64,000 nt of DNA from Arenicola marina. Taxonomy: Eukaryota > Annelida > Polychaeta > Arenicolidae. Each line of letters starts with the position of its first letter. Position 1 is the stretch's first letter. The notes beneath the pieces are model-generated. The model saw only the letters and a program-made list of their open reading frames with translations. It was not told the DNA's origin and did not search any database. Made by a program: the position numbers and the translations under genes. The stretch is taken from assembly GCA_964019135.1 (NCBI GenBank), contig OZ025253.1, positions 32,662,548 to 32,726,547 of the forward strand. The letters run 5' to 3'. Below, one piece after another: positions 47,032 through 57,530 of the stretch.

Positions 47032-47565
47032 TTAACCGAAGGACACAATTCTTAGCTTGTTCTTTGCACATTTGATCAATATACGCGCGCTAAGACAAGT
47101 TACTTCCAACTGTTTACAGTAAGTACCCCATGGTGTGACTATGGTGATCGTGATATCGCGAAGGCGTTTTTGAATCGCAGTCGGACAAGCGTTTGTATGT
47201 AAATCAGTCTCCACATGTGCACGAGGGTTACCCGGGGTTCCTACGTGGTAGCGCTTTCCACTATTGTCGAATGTCGTATTCTGGACCAGCCTCAAATCGG
47301 CCATTGTCTCGTTGGAATCCCACTTGTGCAGATGATGGTTGCTGTCAATTGTGACATCCATGTCCATTGCGATTCGAAGGCGGTGGCAAAATAACTGCTC
47401 CACAGTTTCATTGAGACTGCTGTTCAAACAGTGTAGTTTAGTAGGATGGAAGACATACGGCGACCGCAAAACATAAGTAAAAGGAATCATTTGCAACATA
47501 GCACACCATTTACTGTGTCGAAGGCAACGACAGTGGTGCTCCGTTTGTCGCAGAAATGTAAACAT
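47032..47565 (-). CDS. Unrecognised 177-codon ORF
   Basis: The frame begins MFTFLRQTEHHCRCLRHSKW and ends LIKCAKNKLRIVSFG. It is Cys/His-containing (about nine Cys) with two to three N-x-S/T sequons (NSS, NET, NTT), no clear signal peptide and no domain I know. The start lies within a segment duplicated at 52600-52840, where the same start reads MFTFLPQTE then stops. It could be an exon of a larger gene, a repeat-borne ORF or chance. Confidence 0.25.
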   Translation of the reverse strand: MFTFLRQTEHHCRCLRHSKWCAMLQMIPFTYVLRSPYVFHPTKLHCLNSSLNETVEQLFCHRLRIAMDMDVTIDSNHHLHKWDSNETMADLRLVQNTTFDNSGKRYHVGTPGNPRAHVETDLHTNACPTAIQKRLRDITITIVTPWGTYCKQLEVTCLSARILIKCAKNKLRIVSFG

Positions 47566-47765
47566 AGCTGATATTCCTCAAAATACAACGCTTTCAACGG
47601 TCTCATCGAACGAACCACATGCATTTGCCATATCTTATCTTTAACTATATCATGATTTTATAGTTAGGAATGCCTGGACAAAAACAAACAAAAAATATTT
47701 TGACACCCACTCGATTCTCCACCCATAAACCGCATTTTAATCATTGACAGATGGCGTGAACAATA
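47525..47765 (-). repeat. Segmental duplicate of 52600-52840
   Basis: Both loci share, in the same order, CAGAAATGT[A/G]AACAT, CCTCAAAATA, TTATCTTTAACTATAT, AGTAATGCCTGGA/AGGAATGCCTGGA and AACAAAC. Identity is moderate and fades at both ends. Confidence 0.75.
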
Positions 47766-48993
47766 TTAACCCACCAGGGGCCCTACTACTCACGGATAAT
47801 ATATGAATTGCTCTTTGGAAAACCTACATTATATGTAAATATAAAAAAAAATCTTAAACACTTATTTCTGCATGCTTAAATGATGAAACTATTCTTTGAA
47901 TATTAGAAAATAACAGGAATACCTAGACGTGTATCCAGAGATACCCATGAATCAATGAGCTGGCCTCCTTCGACAGCGACGATAGAGGCGATCCAATTCA
48001 TGGGTAATACAATGATTAAAAACAATTGACATTTTTATTAGTTATACCAATTAATGATTTCTAAATATCCCCCAAAAAATGTTATTTAAAGCGGGTGGCC
48101 AACCTAATTTAATCGCGATCTACACCGAAAGTTTACATCTTAAAATTAAATTGGCGAGTGTTAACGCTTCGTTTCGGCCGACTGCTAAGGAGAAAAAAAA
48201 TTAAGGCAACCCGCCCCCATCAATGTCGAGCAGCGCGCCATTTTGTCGGAGCAAGTGACGCATATTGTGACTATTCATATGGCGCCGCCTTACGTTATAA
48301 CACGCGGAGAGAGAGATCAGGGCCGTGATTTACAGATGATAAGCGGCAGTTCCAAGCCGTGCAGTAGCGCAAGATCTTAGCTTTTCATGGAAAGGTACCG
48401 TTTAAGCAAATTGATATACGTCTTGCGACGATTGAATCCCCAACAATGCCATGATTGGAGTTAGAATCGCAGCTATTTATATTAGCGATTATCATGCGCT
48501 CTTGTTTTGCTCACACAATAGGCGCAATTTCCGGTTTGAATAAATTAGAGTATCGCCTCCTGATTGGTCAATCGCGGACACGCCTCCAAAAAGGGCTGCC
48601 GCCTGGGTAGGCGACCAAATCATGCCCCGCGGTCACTTCTAAATGATATGGTGAGCTACAGATAGAACGAAAAATTCTGTAATTTGGAGGATAGGCAGTT
48701 GAGTATTATATGAATCGGTAAAGCAGCGTTAGAGGCCAGGCTGGCGGTTCCCTTTAAACTAGAAGTAAACGTTGGACGAACGGGGACGCCCCATCTCGGC
48801 GGAAAAGGTCGCATGACTTCAGAGGCGGGCGCATTCAAACGCCATCAGCCCCTATGAAGCCCGTGTGGTGCCGATGGTAGAGCAGCGAACTTCTGATCGT
48901 AGGTTTCTCCGGGCAGCGCGCTTACCTCCACCGAATCCGGTTTTATGTACATGACACTTCACAGCCGCATCGAAAATATTTGTACACTAAGAT
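47766..48993. other. Intergenic, no gene seen
   Basis: Bases 48210-48310 are less AT-rich. TGGTAGAGCAG at 48876-48886 resembles a Pol III A box but there is no B box at the right distance and no cloverleaf. No supportable gene. Confidence 0.4.
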
Positions 48994-49142
48994 ATGTCGT
49001 TCTCCGGTAGCTCCGCTAAGCGGGGAGCGCGTAGTGTTGCACAATGCCGCCGTCAAGAGACTTTTTTCTGCCATTATTGGGCAAATTCACGAAAGAAATG
49101 TCAAGGAATGTCACTCATCAGACTCCTCGAGGAAAAGAAAAA
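48994..49142 (+). CDS. Possible first exon, weak
   Basis: An ATG at 48994 opens a frame (MSFSGSSAKRGARSVAQCRR...LLEEKKK) that runs to GAAAAAG|GTAAGG, a strong donor match at 49143. No downstream exon could be linked and no domain is visible, so this is only a candidate. Confidence 0.15.
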
Positions 49143-49260
49143 GGTAAGGCCTCTTTCTTGTGTTAATATATCAGTTATTGATATCGTGCATCGATTATCG
49201 CAACACAATTGCCGATACTTCCCTATTATCGCCAACGTCGAAGCCGGCAGCTGATGCGAG

Positions 49261-50386
49261 TAACACCAGTCACAAATCTGTCGTTGTCAATTATTACTCA
49301 ACAATTACCAGATGACAACAAGCTCCAAGTGACTGCTTAAAGTTACTATTTCAACAAATTTTGCGGCGGGGGTGTTCCGTCAGATCACGTGAGGCGCCGC
49401 GGCTGTTGGAACAGCTGTAAACACTGTATAACACTCTGCCTCAAGGAGGCGCTGCCAGTCGCGAATCCTGGCCAATAACGTCTAGTATATATATGGTTGG
49501 TACCAGTGACTTCCGGAAAGTTAGTCGTTGGCGCTCGCCCTGGCGGAGATTACTTCATGCGTGTTACGTCACCAGCACATCAACGTCACTGTACACACGT
49601 TTTTTCTCCGCCAGATTTGGATCACAATGAATGTTTACTTTTTGTTGTAATAGTAACTTTAAGCCTGACGAAGGTTTAGTCAGGTGTCCTGATCGATGTC
49701 CTGGTGGTTGAATACAAATTAGGTGAACTCAGATCATATTGTATGATCATATGCCTACTGCCTTTGGGTGTCCGGCTCCCGGGGTTTGGTTAGAAAGCCA
49801 AAGCTAATTTGTAAGCATTTGTATTTATAAAGTGTTGCTTTTTATTATTACCTTTCACATGCCAGAGTGCCTGGTTCATCATATATATATAGTAAGGCTT
49901 GGTGTCTCCCTTGTATTGTGCCGTGGTTTTCAGTCATATTTATAGATATTCTCAGTGTATTTCTATCATTTTATTCCCCCCACCCCCGCCCATCCCACTA
50001 CCACTCAGATATGTTCATATAATATTTATCATTTTTACTAAGTTGTAATTGGTATATCACGTATGGGTTAGCAAGTAGCTATTGCATGAAGCAGAAATAA
50101 AGAATGTTACACAAAGTATTATATTTTGAAATGCTGCCTTCTTTGTAAGTTAACAGTCATATAGATTACATTAAAGATTAGATTACATTAAATTTAAATG
50201 TGTTTGGTTGCGAAATGGGGCTCACAAAATGATAAAAAAAATACGAAGAAACAGGCAGGGATGGACAATTTGTAGAGTTAATCCAAAAGAAAACAGAAAG
50301 CGTGATGCTACACAATTAGCCAGTTGATACAATTGTGTTCAACCCTGACACTGTTTAAGCAAGACATAAGTTACCCCGCAGTACAA
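49261..50386. other. Intergenic, no gene seen
   Basis: Unique-looking sequence with short AT tracts (about 49883-49892) and a C-rich spot at 49976-49990. No supportable ORF or RNA gene. Confidence 0.45.
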
Positions 50387-50760
50387 TAATAATAATAATA
50401 ATATTTATTTCAAACTGTAGACACCAGGCCCATGGTACAACAATAGAAACATTTAATTTACGACAAAGCACAACATTTTTACAATAGAACAACCAAAAGC
50501 CATTAAGTGAAATCTCTCAAGGTAAATATGTTTCTTCATACAGTTGAATTGCACATTTAACAAATAGGGCTAGGTTATGAAGTTTTTCTTTATCATTTGA
50601 AGACATAAAATTACAAAAATCTACAAGGTTGCAATATTGGAGGTCTTTTCTAGATATATACTTAGATCTTAACGGTAAGTAAAAAGGACATTGCACCCCG
50701 CAGTACAATACTGCAATGGAATATTCATTAACCAGTTCAATAGTCAACCAACGGCTAAAT
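50387..50760 (-). mobile_element. LINE 3'-end fragment with ATT microsatellite tail
   Basis: Read on the minus strand, a 76-codon frame (50747-50517, ending ALFVKCAIQLYEETYLP) is followed by a 3' UTR-like sequence with GTACCATGGGCCTGGTGTCT. It ends in AAATAAATATTATTATTATT at 50387-50405. A coding C-terminus plus short UTR plus trinucleotide tail is the usual layout of L2/CR1-type LINE 3' ends. A related end lies at 14350-14400. Confidence 0.5.
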
Positions 50761-50935
50761 TCAACTCATAAGGCAGTAAGCACATGGTCATAGCCAACCA
50801 TTATTCAAAACCAGGTGTCTGTCAAAACCTATATTCATAGTTGGAATATTATTGAGCAAGCTTTTTATGCGAAACTTAAATTTTGCAGGACCCTTTGTCT
50901 TTCCAAAAAAACAGGGATAAACAATTACTTATTAA

Positions 50936-51181
50936 TCATATAATGACAACACGTGAGGTCACTGTCTGGACATTTAAACACCACGTGTGTCCACAGTTTA
51001 TGCACTCGCCGTAAATAGCTTCACAAATGTAACACATTAAACACACTGTGCAATTCCTCATAAAGCCACGTAGAGGGACATATGCATACGTGAAAGAACG
51101 CTTGGCCTCCACAACACAAAGTGTCAGATGACTGAAGTTAAAGTTCAACTTTAAAACAGATTGATAACGGAGATTTAACAC
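50936..51181 (-). other. Cys-rich open frame, unassigned
   Basis: An 81-codon frame contains CTVCLMCYICEAIYGECINC followed by GHTWC, a cluster of seven cysteines and a His that could bind zinc. It lies upstream, in the same sense, of the LINE 3'-end fragment and might be a decayed part of that element. It is not supported as a gene. Confidence 0.2.
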
Positions 51182-51474
51182 AAACTACGGTAGGAAAATG
51201 TATAAAGTAGCGATAGCAAAACCACACCATCCCGATTCTCCCAATCTAAAGACATAAAGATATTAAGTTTAAATGAATATCGATAAGTTATACATTGATT
51301 TAACAATTACTATCATATTTAAGATATTTGAGATATTTTTCATTAGGAAATAAAGCAAAATATTACTAAGCAGTTTTGCATCAATAATATACGTTAGTTA
51401 TAAATATGACGCGTATTATAGAAGGGAACACTATAATACTGCGATACACACAATAAAGTAAGATATGCATAACA

Positions 51475-51850
51475 CCGGGTTTACACGCCACGATCATTTC
51501 TTCAATAGTCGTAACAACGGTCAAAGTATCTGTCGGTCAACGGTTCACACGGTCAAACCGCGTACCAACCGATTCAACAATTGTCACTACCGCCACCTAG
51601 CGAACATACCATTAGAGAATCGCGTGTCATAGCGACATGCATACAAGCCACAACCGGATCATCTCAACGCTGATTGGGTGAAATGCTCGACGCTGCTTGG
51701 TTGACAATTCCCAAATCTTTAAGGTGATCGCAACTTTAAAACATGCGCTAAGCTCACGATGCATGGCAAGCCGGCCCTACAATTGCAGTAGGTCGAGAAC
51801 TTGATTTCTTGCAATGAATTGCATCGTGTGAGCAGGGCACAAGATACGTA
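51475..51850 (-). repeat. Dispersed MITE-like element, copy 2 (inverted)
   Basis: This is the reverse-complement counterpart of 19613-20025. It starts CACCGGGTTTACACG, includes CTTCAATAGTCGTAACAACG, GTTCACACGGTCAAACCGCG and CTTGGTTGACAATTCCCAAA, and ends ATTGCATCGTGTGAGCAGGG. Confidence 0.8.
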
Positions 51851-51984
51851 GAGAACAAATATATAGCGAACGTACGTAGCAAAATCTAGTTCTTCCTCTT
51901 CGTGTTAAATACTGTTTGTATACCATACACAGATATTGACAACATTACCATTACATTACAATGTACGCCGGTCAGGTGGCAGGT

Positions 51985-52320
51985 ACCACGTTGTAGTAAA
52001 AAGGACATCTCATGCTGTAGGAGAAACGTAATCAGCGTCTCCTTTCTGCGGAAGAAAGTGATTTCGGGGCCGTACGATGTAACGGAATGGGTATAAAATG
52101 GCCAGATAATAAGTGATAATCAGACATCATGCACCCCGTGTCAAGAGGACATCGCAACCTTCTGTGGAAGGAAGCGATTTCTGGGCCGTATCATGTGCAC
52201 GAAATGGGTACGAAATGGCCAATTGGTAAGTGATAGTTGGACATCAGGTACCCAGTCTACAGGACACACCATAACCTTGTGGGAAAGCGAAGAGATTGTG
52301 GGATCGCATGATGCGAGCGA
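51985..52320. repeat. Three ~125-bp tandem copies
   Basis: Units share AAGGACATCTCATGCTGTAG / AGGACATCGCAACCTTCTGT / AGGACACACCATAACCTTGT, then GAAAGTGATTTCGGGGCCGT-like sequence and AAATGGCCA...AAGTGATA. They are diverged tandem copies. Confidence 0.8.
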
Positions 52321-52599
52321 AACAGACCTACATACATATTACACAATTCATTCACCTTAATGATATCAACTATACTCATCACGTCATGTTCTTAGTTAGG
52401 CTACATATGTGTACATCTACCCAGCAGGACATTTGCCGCGGGGGAGGGGGGAGGGGCGGGGGGGGGGGTGTATTTTGTCGCGGTTCCAGACCATCTCCTC
52501 CGACTAAGAAATCGCTCCTCCAAAACCCACCCCGGTGGAATGTTTGCGCGCGGTGACTATGGCGAAGTAAGAACGCTCCTTATATGGACTGATCAGGCA

Positions 52600-52840
52600 A
52601 GCAAAATTTTTACTCCGTTTGTGGCAGAAATGTGAACATCTATGTTTGCCCTCAAAATAACACGCTTCCCACGATCTGATCGAAAGAACCGCGAGCATCA
52701 TGGAGAGACCAAGGACTTATCTTTAACTATATAATTATTTAATATTTAGTAATGCCTGGATCAAAGCAAACAAACCATTGTAACACCCAAACGATCATTT
52801 ACGCACACACGGCACTCAAACGTTGACTGCAACGTGATGC
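52600..52840 (-). repeat. Segmental duplicate of 47525-47765
   Basis: Counterpart of the 47.5-kb segment (see that entry). Here the would-be start codon frame is closed after nine residues (MFTFLPQTE, then TAA). Confidence 0.75.
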
Positions 52841-52931
52841 ACACTTCTTCTAAGAGCACGTGTGTTGTTGTTTTTTTGGTCCCCAAAGCACTTTAACCGG
52901 AAATAGAACCAGCGAGAACTGTGCAGCCGTA

Positions 52932-53180
52932 TTAGAGCCAGCAGCTCCCCTTTTCATTAAGCTTTTCATTAAGGTTCATAAACGCGATATAAGCACTATT
53001 TCGAAACACATCACGTGTATTCGTCGCCCGACCCAGAGCGCCTAGAGCCCCCACAATCTTATTGAGGTCGGCGGACAAATCAAGCGGCTTGGTCCAGGCC
53101 GATGTTTGATCCGTTTCCGAGTAGAAGCTATGGTCCTGGAGATAGGTGTAGGTCTTAAAAGGAAGCTGGTAGTCAGTTAC
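52932..53180 (-). pseudogene. Decayed duplicate of the C-terminus of the 987-residue protein
   Basis: On the minus strand DYQLPFKTYTYLQDHSF...TSAWTKPLD...LNKIVGALGALGRATNTRD aligns with NYQPRVVAYTATHDYG...RPVWAKPFD...HNRIAAAVGVLGLAWNTRD at 53420-53220. Nucleotide similarity is clear (CACGTGTATTC...GCCC[A/G]GA...). It lies immediately 3' of the gene's stop codon and is in a different frame from it. It is most likely a relic of a tandem duplication of the gene's 3' end. Confidence 0.75.
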
Positions 53181-53203
53181 TGCCTTCCCGCCATGCCCGC
53201 CAC

Positions 53204-56169
53204 TTACGACCCCGTGTGCGACGCGCTCATCTTCTTCTTGTCACGTGTATTCCACGCCAGGCCCAGAACCCCTACAGCCGCCGCAATCCTGTTGTGGTCG
53301 GCCCAGGCATCAAACGGCTTGGCCCAGACCGGTCTTTGGGTCGCCTCCGGTTTGACGCCGTAGTCGTGGGTAGCGGTGTAGGCCACAACACGAGGCTGGT
53401 AGTTACGATGCGGGTCCTCTATGATGACCCTGTGGGGACCGCGGGGGTTGGTGGGGTGGAGATCGGCGCTGATCTGACCGTGCTTCCCGGGCTCACGGTA
53501 CATCCCGTGGATGTTGTGATCAGTGTACTTGGGGTGGTTCTTATCGATGTCCCTCGCCATATCTCGTTTCACCTTGCTAGACTCGCCGGACACTTTCAAC
53601 GCCTCGGCTTTCGCGTAGGAAACTTTGACATCGTTGTTGATTCGTGTTAATGCGTTACCAGCCATCGTTTGTATTCTGCTTCCCAGCGCCTTGATAGCCT
53701 CGGAGTTGACTTTCTTCTCGACCAGCAAACGTGTATTTTTCAAGAACATCTTACTGGTCCTGGCCATATTCTCGGCTGCAGCGATTGCGCCTAGGCCATC
53801 GCATACCATACCAAATAAAATGCCAAAGATATCGCGGAATACCGACTTAGAGGCGCCGGTCACAATGTTGGACATCTCCGCAATTGTGCCCGCCGGCTTG
53901 TACTCGCCCTTCACCTTTGACTCTATTCCCGTCGTCATCCCGTCCACCGTGAGACCCCCGGCCACGCCTCCCGCAACGGCCCCCGGGGGGCCGCCAGCGG
54001 CAAACCCGGCCATCCCGCCAACTAGGACTCCCACAAGGCGCAATGCGCTCTTCATCGCCTGTTCAAACCTTTTTATGTTACCGACAAACGCACACCATCT
54101 GTTCCTGGCCGATGATGCCTTCGTCTTTCCGTCTAACGTCGTCTTTCCGTCTAACGTTGTCTTTCCCTGCTTCTTGGTAGCGTTGGGGTCGACCTTCTTC
54201 TCCGCCGGTAAACTCGGCTTTGGCGACGTCATCTTACTGCTCCTGGCCACATTCTCGCTGGCTGTAGCATCCGCGGATACCGCCTTGGACTCGTCGGTCA
54301 CCATGTTGGACGTCTGTTCAGGGATTTCCGCCGGATTGGACTCCCTGTTTACCGTTGACTCTGATGCCGCCTTCTTTCCGTCCTCCGCGAGACCCGAGTC
54401 CTCCGGTGGTATGTTTTTTCCCTGCTTCTTGGTAGCGTTGGGGTCGACTCCCTTCTCCGCCGGTAAACTCGGCTTTGGCGACGTCATCTTACTGCTCCTG
54501 GCCACATTCTCGCTGGCTGTAGCATCCGCGGATACCGCCTTGGACTCGTCGGTCACCATGTTGGACGTCTGTTCAGGGATTTCCGCCGGATTGGACTCCC
54601 TGTTTACCGTTGACTCTGATGCCGCCTTCTTTCCGTCCTCCGCGAGACCCGAGTCCTCCGGTGGTATGTTTTTTCCCTGCTTCTTGGTAGCGTTGGGGTC
54701 GACTCCCTTCTCCGCCGGTAAACTCGGCTTTGGCGACGTCATCTTACTGCTCCTGGCCACATTCTCGCTGGCTGTAGCATCCGCGGATACCGCCTTGGAC
54801 TCGTCGGTCACCATGTTGGACGTCTGTTCAGGGATTTCCGCCGGATTGGACTCCCTGTTTACCGTTGACTCTGATGCCGCCTTCTTTCCGTCCTCCGCGA
54901 GACCCGAGTCCTCCGGTGGTATGTTTTTTCCCTGCTTCTTGGTAGCGTTGGGGTCGACTCCCTTCTCCGCCGGTAAACTCGGCTTTGGCGACGTCATCTT
55001 ACTGCTCCTGGCCACATCCTCGCTGTCTGTAGCATCCTCGGATACCGCCTTGGACTCGTCGGTCACCATGTTGGACGTCTGTTCAGGGATTTCCGCCGGA
55101 TTGGACTCCCTGTTTACCGTTAACTCTGATGCCGCCTTCTTTCCGTCCTCCGCGAGTCCCGAGTCCTTCGGTGGTATGTTTTTTCCCTGCTTCTTGGTAG
55201 CGTTGGGGTCGACTCCCTTCTCCGCCGGTGAACTCGGCTTTTGCGACGTCATTATACTGAAGACTATCACATCGGATACCACGTCACCGAAATTGTTAAC
55301 GATACCGCCGAAGAGCGAACGCTTGTTTTTCAAGGACGTCTTAGCCGTGGGGTGGGCCCCCTTCTCGGCCAGCGAACTCTTATTTTTCAAGGACGTCTTA
55401 GCCTTGGGGTCGACACCCTTCTCAGCCAGTATACTCTTATTTTTCAAGGACTTCTTAGTTTTGGGGTCGACCCCCTTCTCGGCCAGCATACTCTTATTTT
55501 TCAAAGGCTTCGTATTCTTGGGGTCGACCCCCTTCTCGGGCGGCAACTTTTCCTCCTTCAAGGACATCTTAGCCTTTCTGGTCTTGTCCATAATCTTGCC
55601 AGCAGCGATTCCGGTTAAGCCATCGAATACCACACCCGCAACAATGTCAACGACATCGCCGGAGACGGACTGAGATGCGCCTTTCCTAATGTTGGACACC
55701 ACCGCAATTGTGCCCGCCGGCTTGTACTCATCCTTCACCGCTGACTCTATTTTCGTCGTCATCGCGTCCACCACGAGACCCCCGGCCGCACCGCCGGCAA
55801 AGGCGCCCGGGGGGCCTCCGAACAGAAACCCGCCCATCCCGCCACTTATGACTCCCACAGTGCGCGACGCGCTCTTCGTCGCCTTTTCAAACCCTTCTTT
55901 GTCACCGCAAGCTAAGTGAATAACTCCTTTGGCATGTCCTACGACAGGGATGCCGTCGGCCATGTCACTTATCCCACCGACAAACGTCAGTTGTCGTCTT
56001 TCGGCGGCCTCACGATCGCCCCTGTACGCCTCCACAGCCGAGGCTACTTGAGACACCACTGGACACCCTTGGGTGAAGTGATCCCAGGTGGCCTTAGCGC
56101 CCTTCTTGTCACCGCACATCAGCTGAAAACCGGACTTCAGCTGCGAAACTCCCGGGATGATATCCATAT
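53204..56169 (-). CDS. Glycine-zipper, repeat-rich protein, single long exon (987 residues)
   Basis: The first Met is at 56167. Immediately before it (minus strand) lies CTACTTTCAG|AT, a good 3' splice site, so at least a 5' UTR exon lies upstream. Domains: two short related segments around CGDKKG (about 5-35) and CGDKEG (about 73-105). A hydrophobic glycine-rich segment (about 105-130, GVISGGMGGFLFGGPPGAFA) has GxxxG spacing typical of membrane-inserting glycine zippers. Then come the EYKPAGTI block (about 147-155), four to five 19-residue LAEKGVDPKxKxSLKNKS repeats (about 205-285) and four 85-residue repeats (about 310-660). A second copy of the glycine-zipper/EYKPAGTI module (about 690-810) follows, and a C-terminal His/Pro-rich domain (about 880-987). 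No signal peptide is evident. Function unknown; membrane insertion or oligomerisation is an inference from the glycine zipper only. Confidence 0.8.
54180..55255 (-). repeat. Four 255-bp in-frame tandem repeats
   Basis: The motif CCTTCTTCTCC/CCCTTCTCC recurs at 54195, 54450, 54705, 54960 and 55215, an exact 255-bp (85-codon) period. Three 3'-proximal copies are nearly identical, which points to recent homogenisation. The 5'-most copy is more diverged (ATCCTCGCTGTCTG against ATTCTCGCTGGCTG, and others). The encoded unit begins SSKMTSPKPSLPAEKGVDPN and contains SNPAEIPEQTSNMVTDESKA. Confidence 0.95.
55315..55560 (-). repeat. 57-bp in-frame tandem repeats
   Basis: Four to five units encode LAEKGVDPKTKKSLKNKSI and variants, one every 19 codons. 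The LPAEKGVDPN segment in each 85-residue repeat resembles this unit, so the larger repeat probably grew from it. Confidence 0.9.
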
Positions 56170-56241
56170 CTGAAAGTAGAATGATGCATGAACCGGATGA
56201 TATATTCTGGTGCGCTATATTTACCTCACTAGATAATTATC

Positions 56242-56480
56242 TTGCCTGCCCCAGACCCCCCCCCCCCAACAATTCTCTCCAGGACAATTCCTCCCGACAT
56301 TCCACCCCCCCCCCCCTTGGACATGTCCTCCGAATTATTTTCCCCCAGACACTTCCTCTCTAGGACAAGTCCCCTTTGGACAACCCCCCCCCCCCCACCT
56401 TCCGGACATTGCCGCCTCCCTCTCCCTAAACGGAGAAGCCCTGTCCCCCTTGCCCCCGGAAAATCCCTACCACTCCGGAT
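56242..56480. repeat. Degenerate C-rich GGACAATTCCTCCC-like array
   Basis: Short degenerate units (TCTCCAGGACAATTCC, CTAGGACAAGTCCCC, TTTGGACAACCCC) are mixed with C11-C13 runs. The reverse-complement of this motif forms the array at 56960-57385. Confidence 0.75.
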
Positions 56481-56959
56481 CACCAACAGTGTGTTAGACC
56501 TGTGAAGTAGCGCAGCGCTGGCTGTTCTATAACCCGTTAGGTTGCATTTTAGATGCGCACGTTTCATATTATATTTTCATATACGCCAAGAAGTGCTGTG
56601 AAGCTCACAATAAGCTGTGGGTATCCATATCCTTAGGCTGATGGGTGCGGACGTTACAGTTAATTTGTGTAACATACATCGATGGCTCGGACGTACTAGA
56701 TAGACCCGGCGCATCTCAAGGGTTGGGAGGGGTGGGGCCCTGGGGTGGGGCGGGGGTGTTCGCTGCGTAAATAATGCAGGGAGATAAATGGTACAATACG
56801 TCGAACCTGTATTAAAATCAGTCCAAATTAATAAAACATTGAGACTCGTTAAATGTCGGTAGAATACAAGGTGCAAGTAAATATTGGCCCGGAATGGGGC
56901 TTTGTCCGACGGAGGATCGATGCTGTCTGCGTGGGTATTTTCGCGCGCGGGGAGGGGGA
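56481..56959. other. Spacer between inverted arrays
   Basis: No gene is seen. The upstream (5') exon of the minus-strand gene is expected somewhere beyond 56175 but could not be recognised. Confidence 0.4.
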
Positions 56960-57385
56960 GGGGGGACTTGTCCGTTTGTGGGTGTGTTTCCAGGGGGTGG
57001 TTTTCGTCCGGGGGCAATGGTTGGGAGGGGAATTGTCTGAAGTGGGGTTGGATGGGGTGGTTTCTGGAGGGGGGGGGGATTTGATTGCCCTGAGGGGCTT
57101 GTCGGGAAGGGGATATTCCGGGGGAAACTTACCGGGGGGGTTGTCCCAGGGGAGCAATCGTCCGAGGGGTGATTGTTGCTTGTCCTGGGGAACTTGTCCT
57201 AGCGGACTTGTCCTAGGGGGAATTTTCCAAACTGGAATAGTCGGGGGGGGGGGTGCCCTAGTAGGGAATTGTTCGGGACAATTGTCGAGGAGAAGTTGTC
57301 CGGGGGAAATTTTTTTCTGGGGGGCAATGACGGGGGGGGAGGGTTGTCTGGGAGGGACTGACAGGGGGGAATTGTCTGGGAAAGA
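56960..57385. repeat. Degenerate G-rich GGGGGAACTTGTCCTAG-like array
   Basis: About 20 degenerate units of 17-20 bp such as GGGGAACTTGTCCTAGCGGA and GGGGAATTGTC. The motif is inverted relative to the C-rich array at 56242-56480, giving a loose long inverted repeat ~480 bp apart. Confidence 0.8.
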
Positions 57386-57396
57386 ATGTCCTGCTC

Positions 57397-57530
57397 CCGT
57401 TCACACGATGCAATACGTTGCAAATGGCATTGCAACAAATCAACTTTTCGAAAACTGTGCGATTTAAGTAGGATTCAAGTAGGTTTCCGACGCATTGTAA
57501 GCTTAGCGCATGTTCTAAAGTAGTCGGCGC
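57397..57530 (+). repeat. Dispersed MITE-like element, copy 3 (partial)
   Basis: GTTCACACGATGCAATACGT, ACAAATCAACTTTTCGAAAA and GACGCATTGTAAGCTTAGCG match the first third of 19613-20025 in the same orientation; the rest is missing. Confidence 0.8.

Noticed and set aside
48870..48945. tRNA-like sequence (TGGTAGAGCAG...CTTCTGATC)
   Set aside because: A-box-like part only; no T-loop GGTTCRA at the right distance and no acceptor stem pairing.
53625..55673. 682-codon + strand frame
   Set aside because: Antisense shadow of the repeat-rich minus-strand coding exon; no splice or start context.
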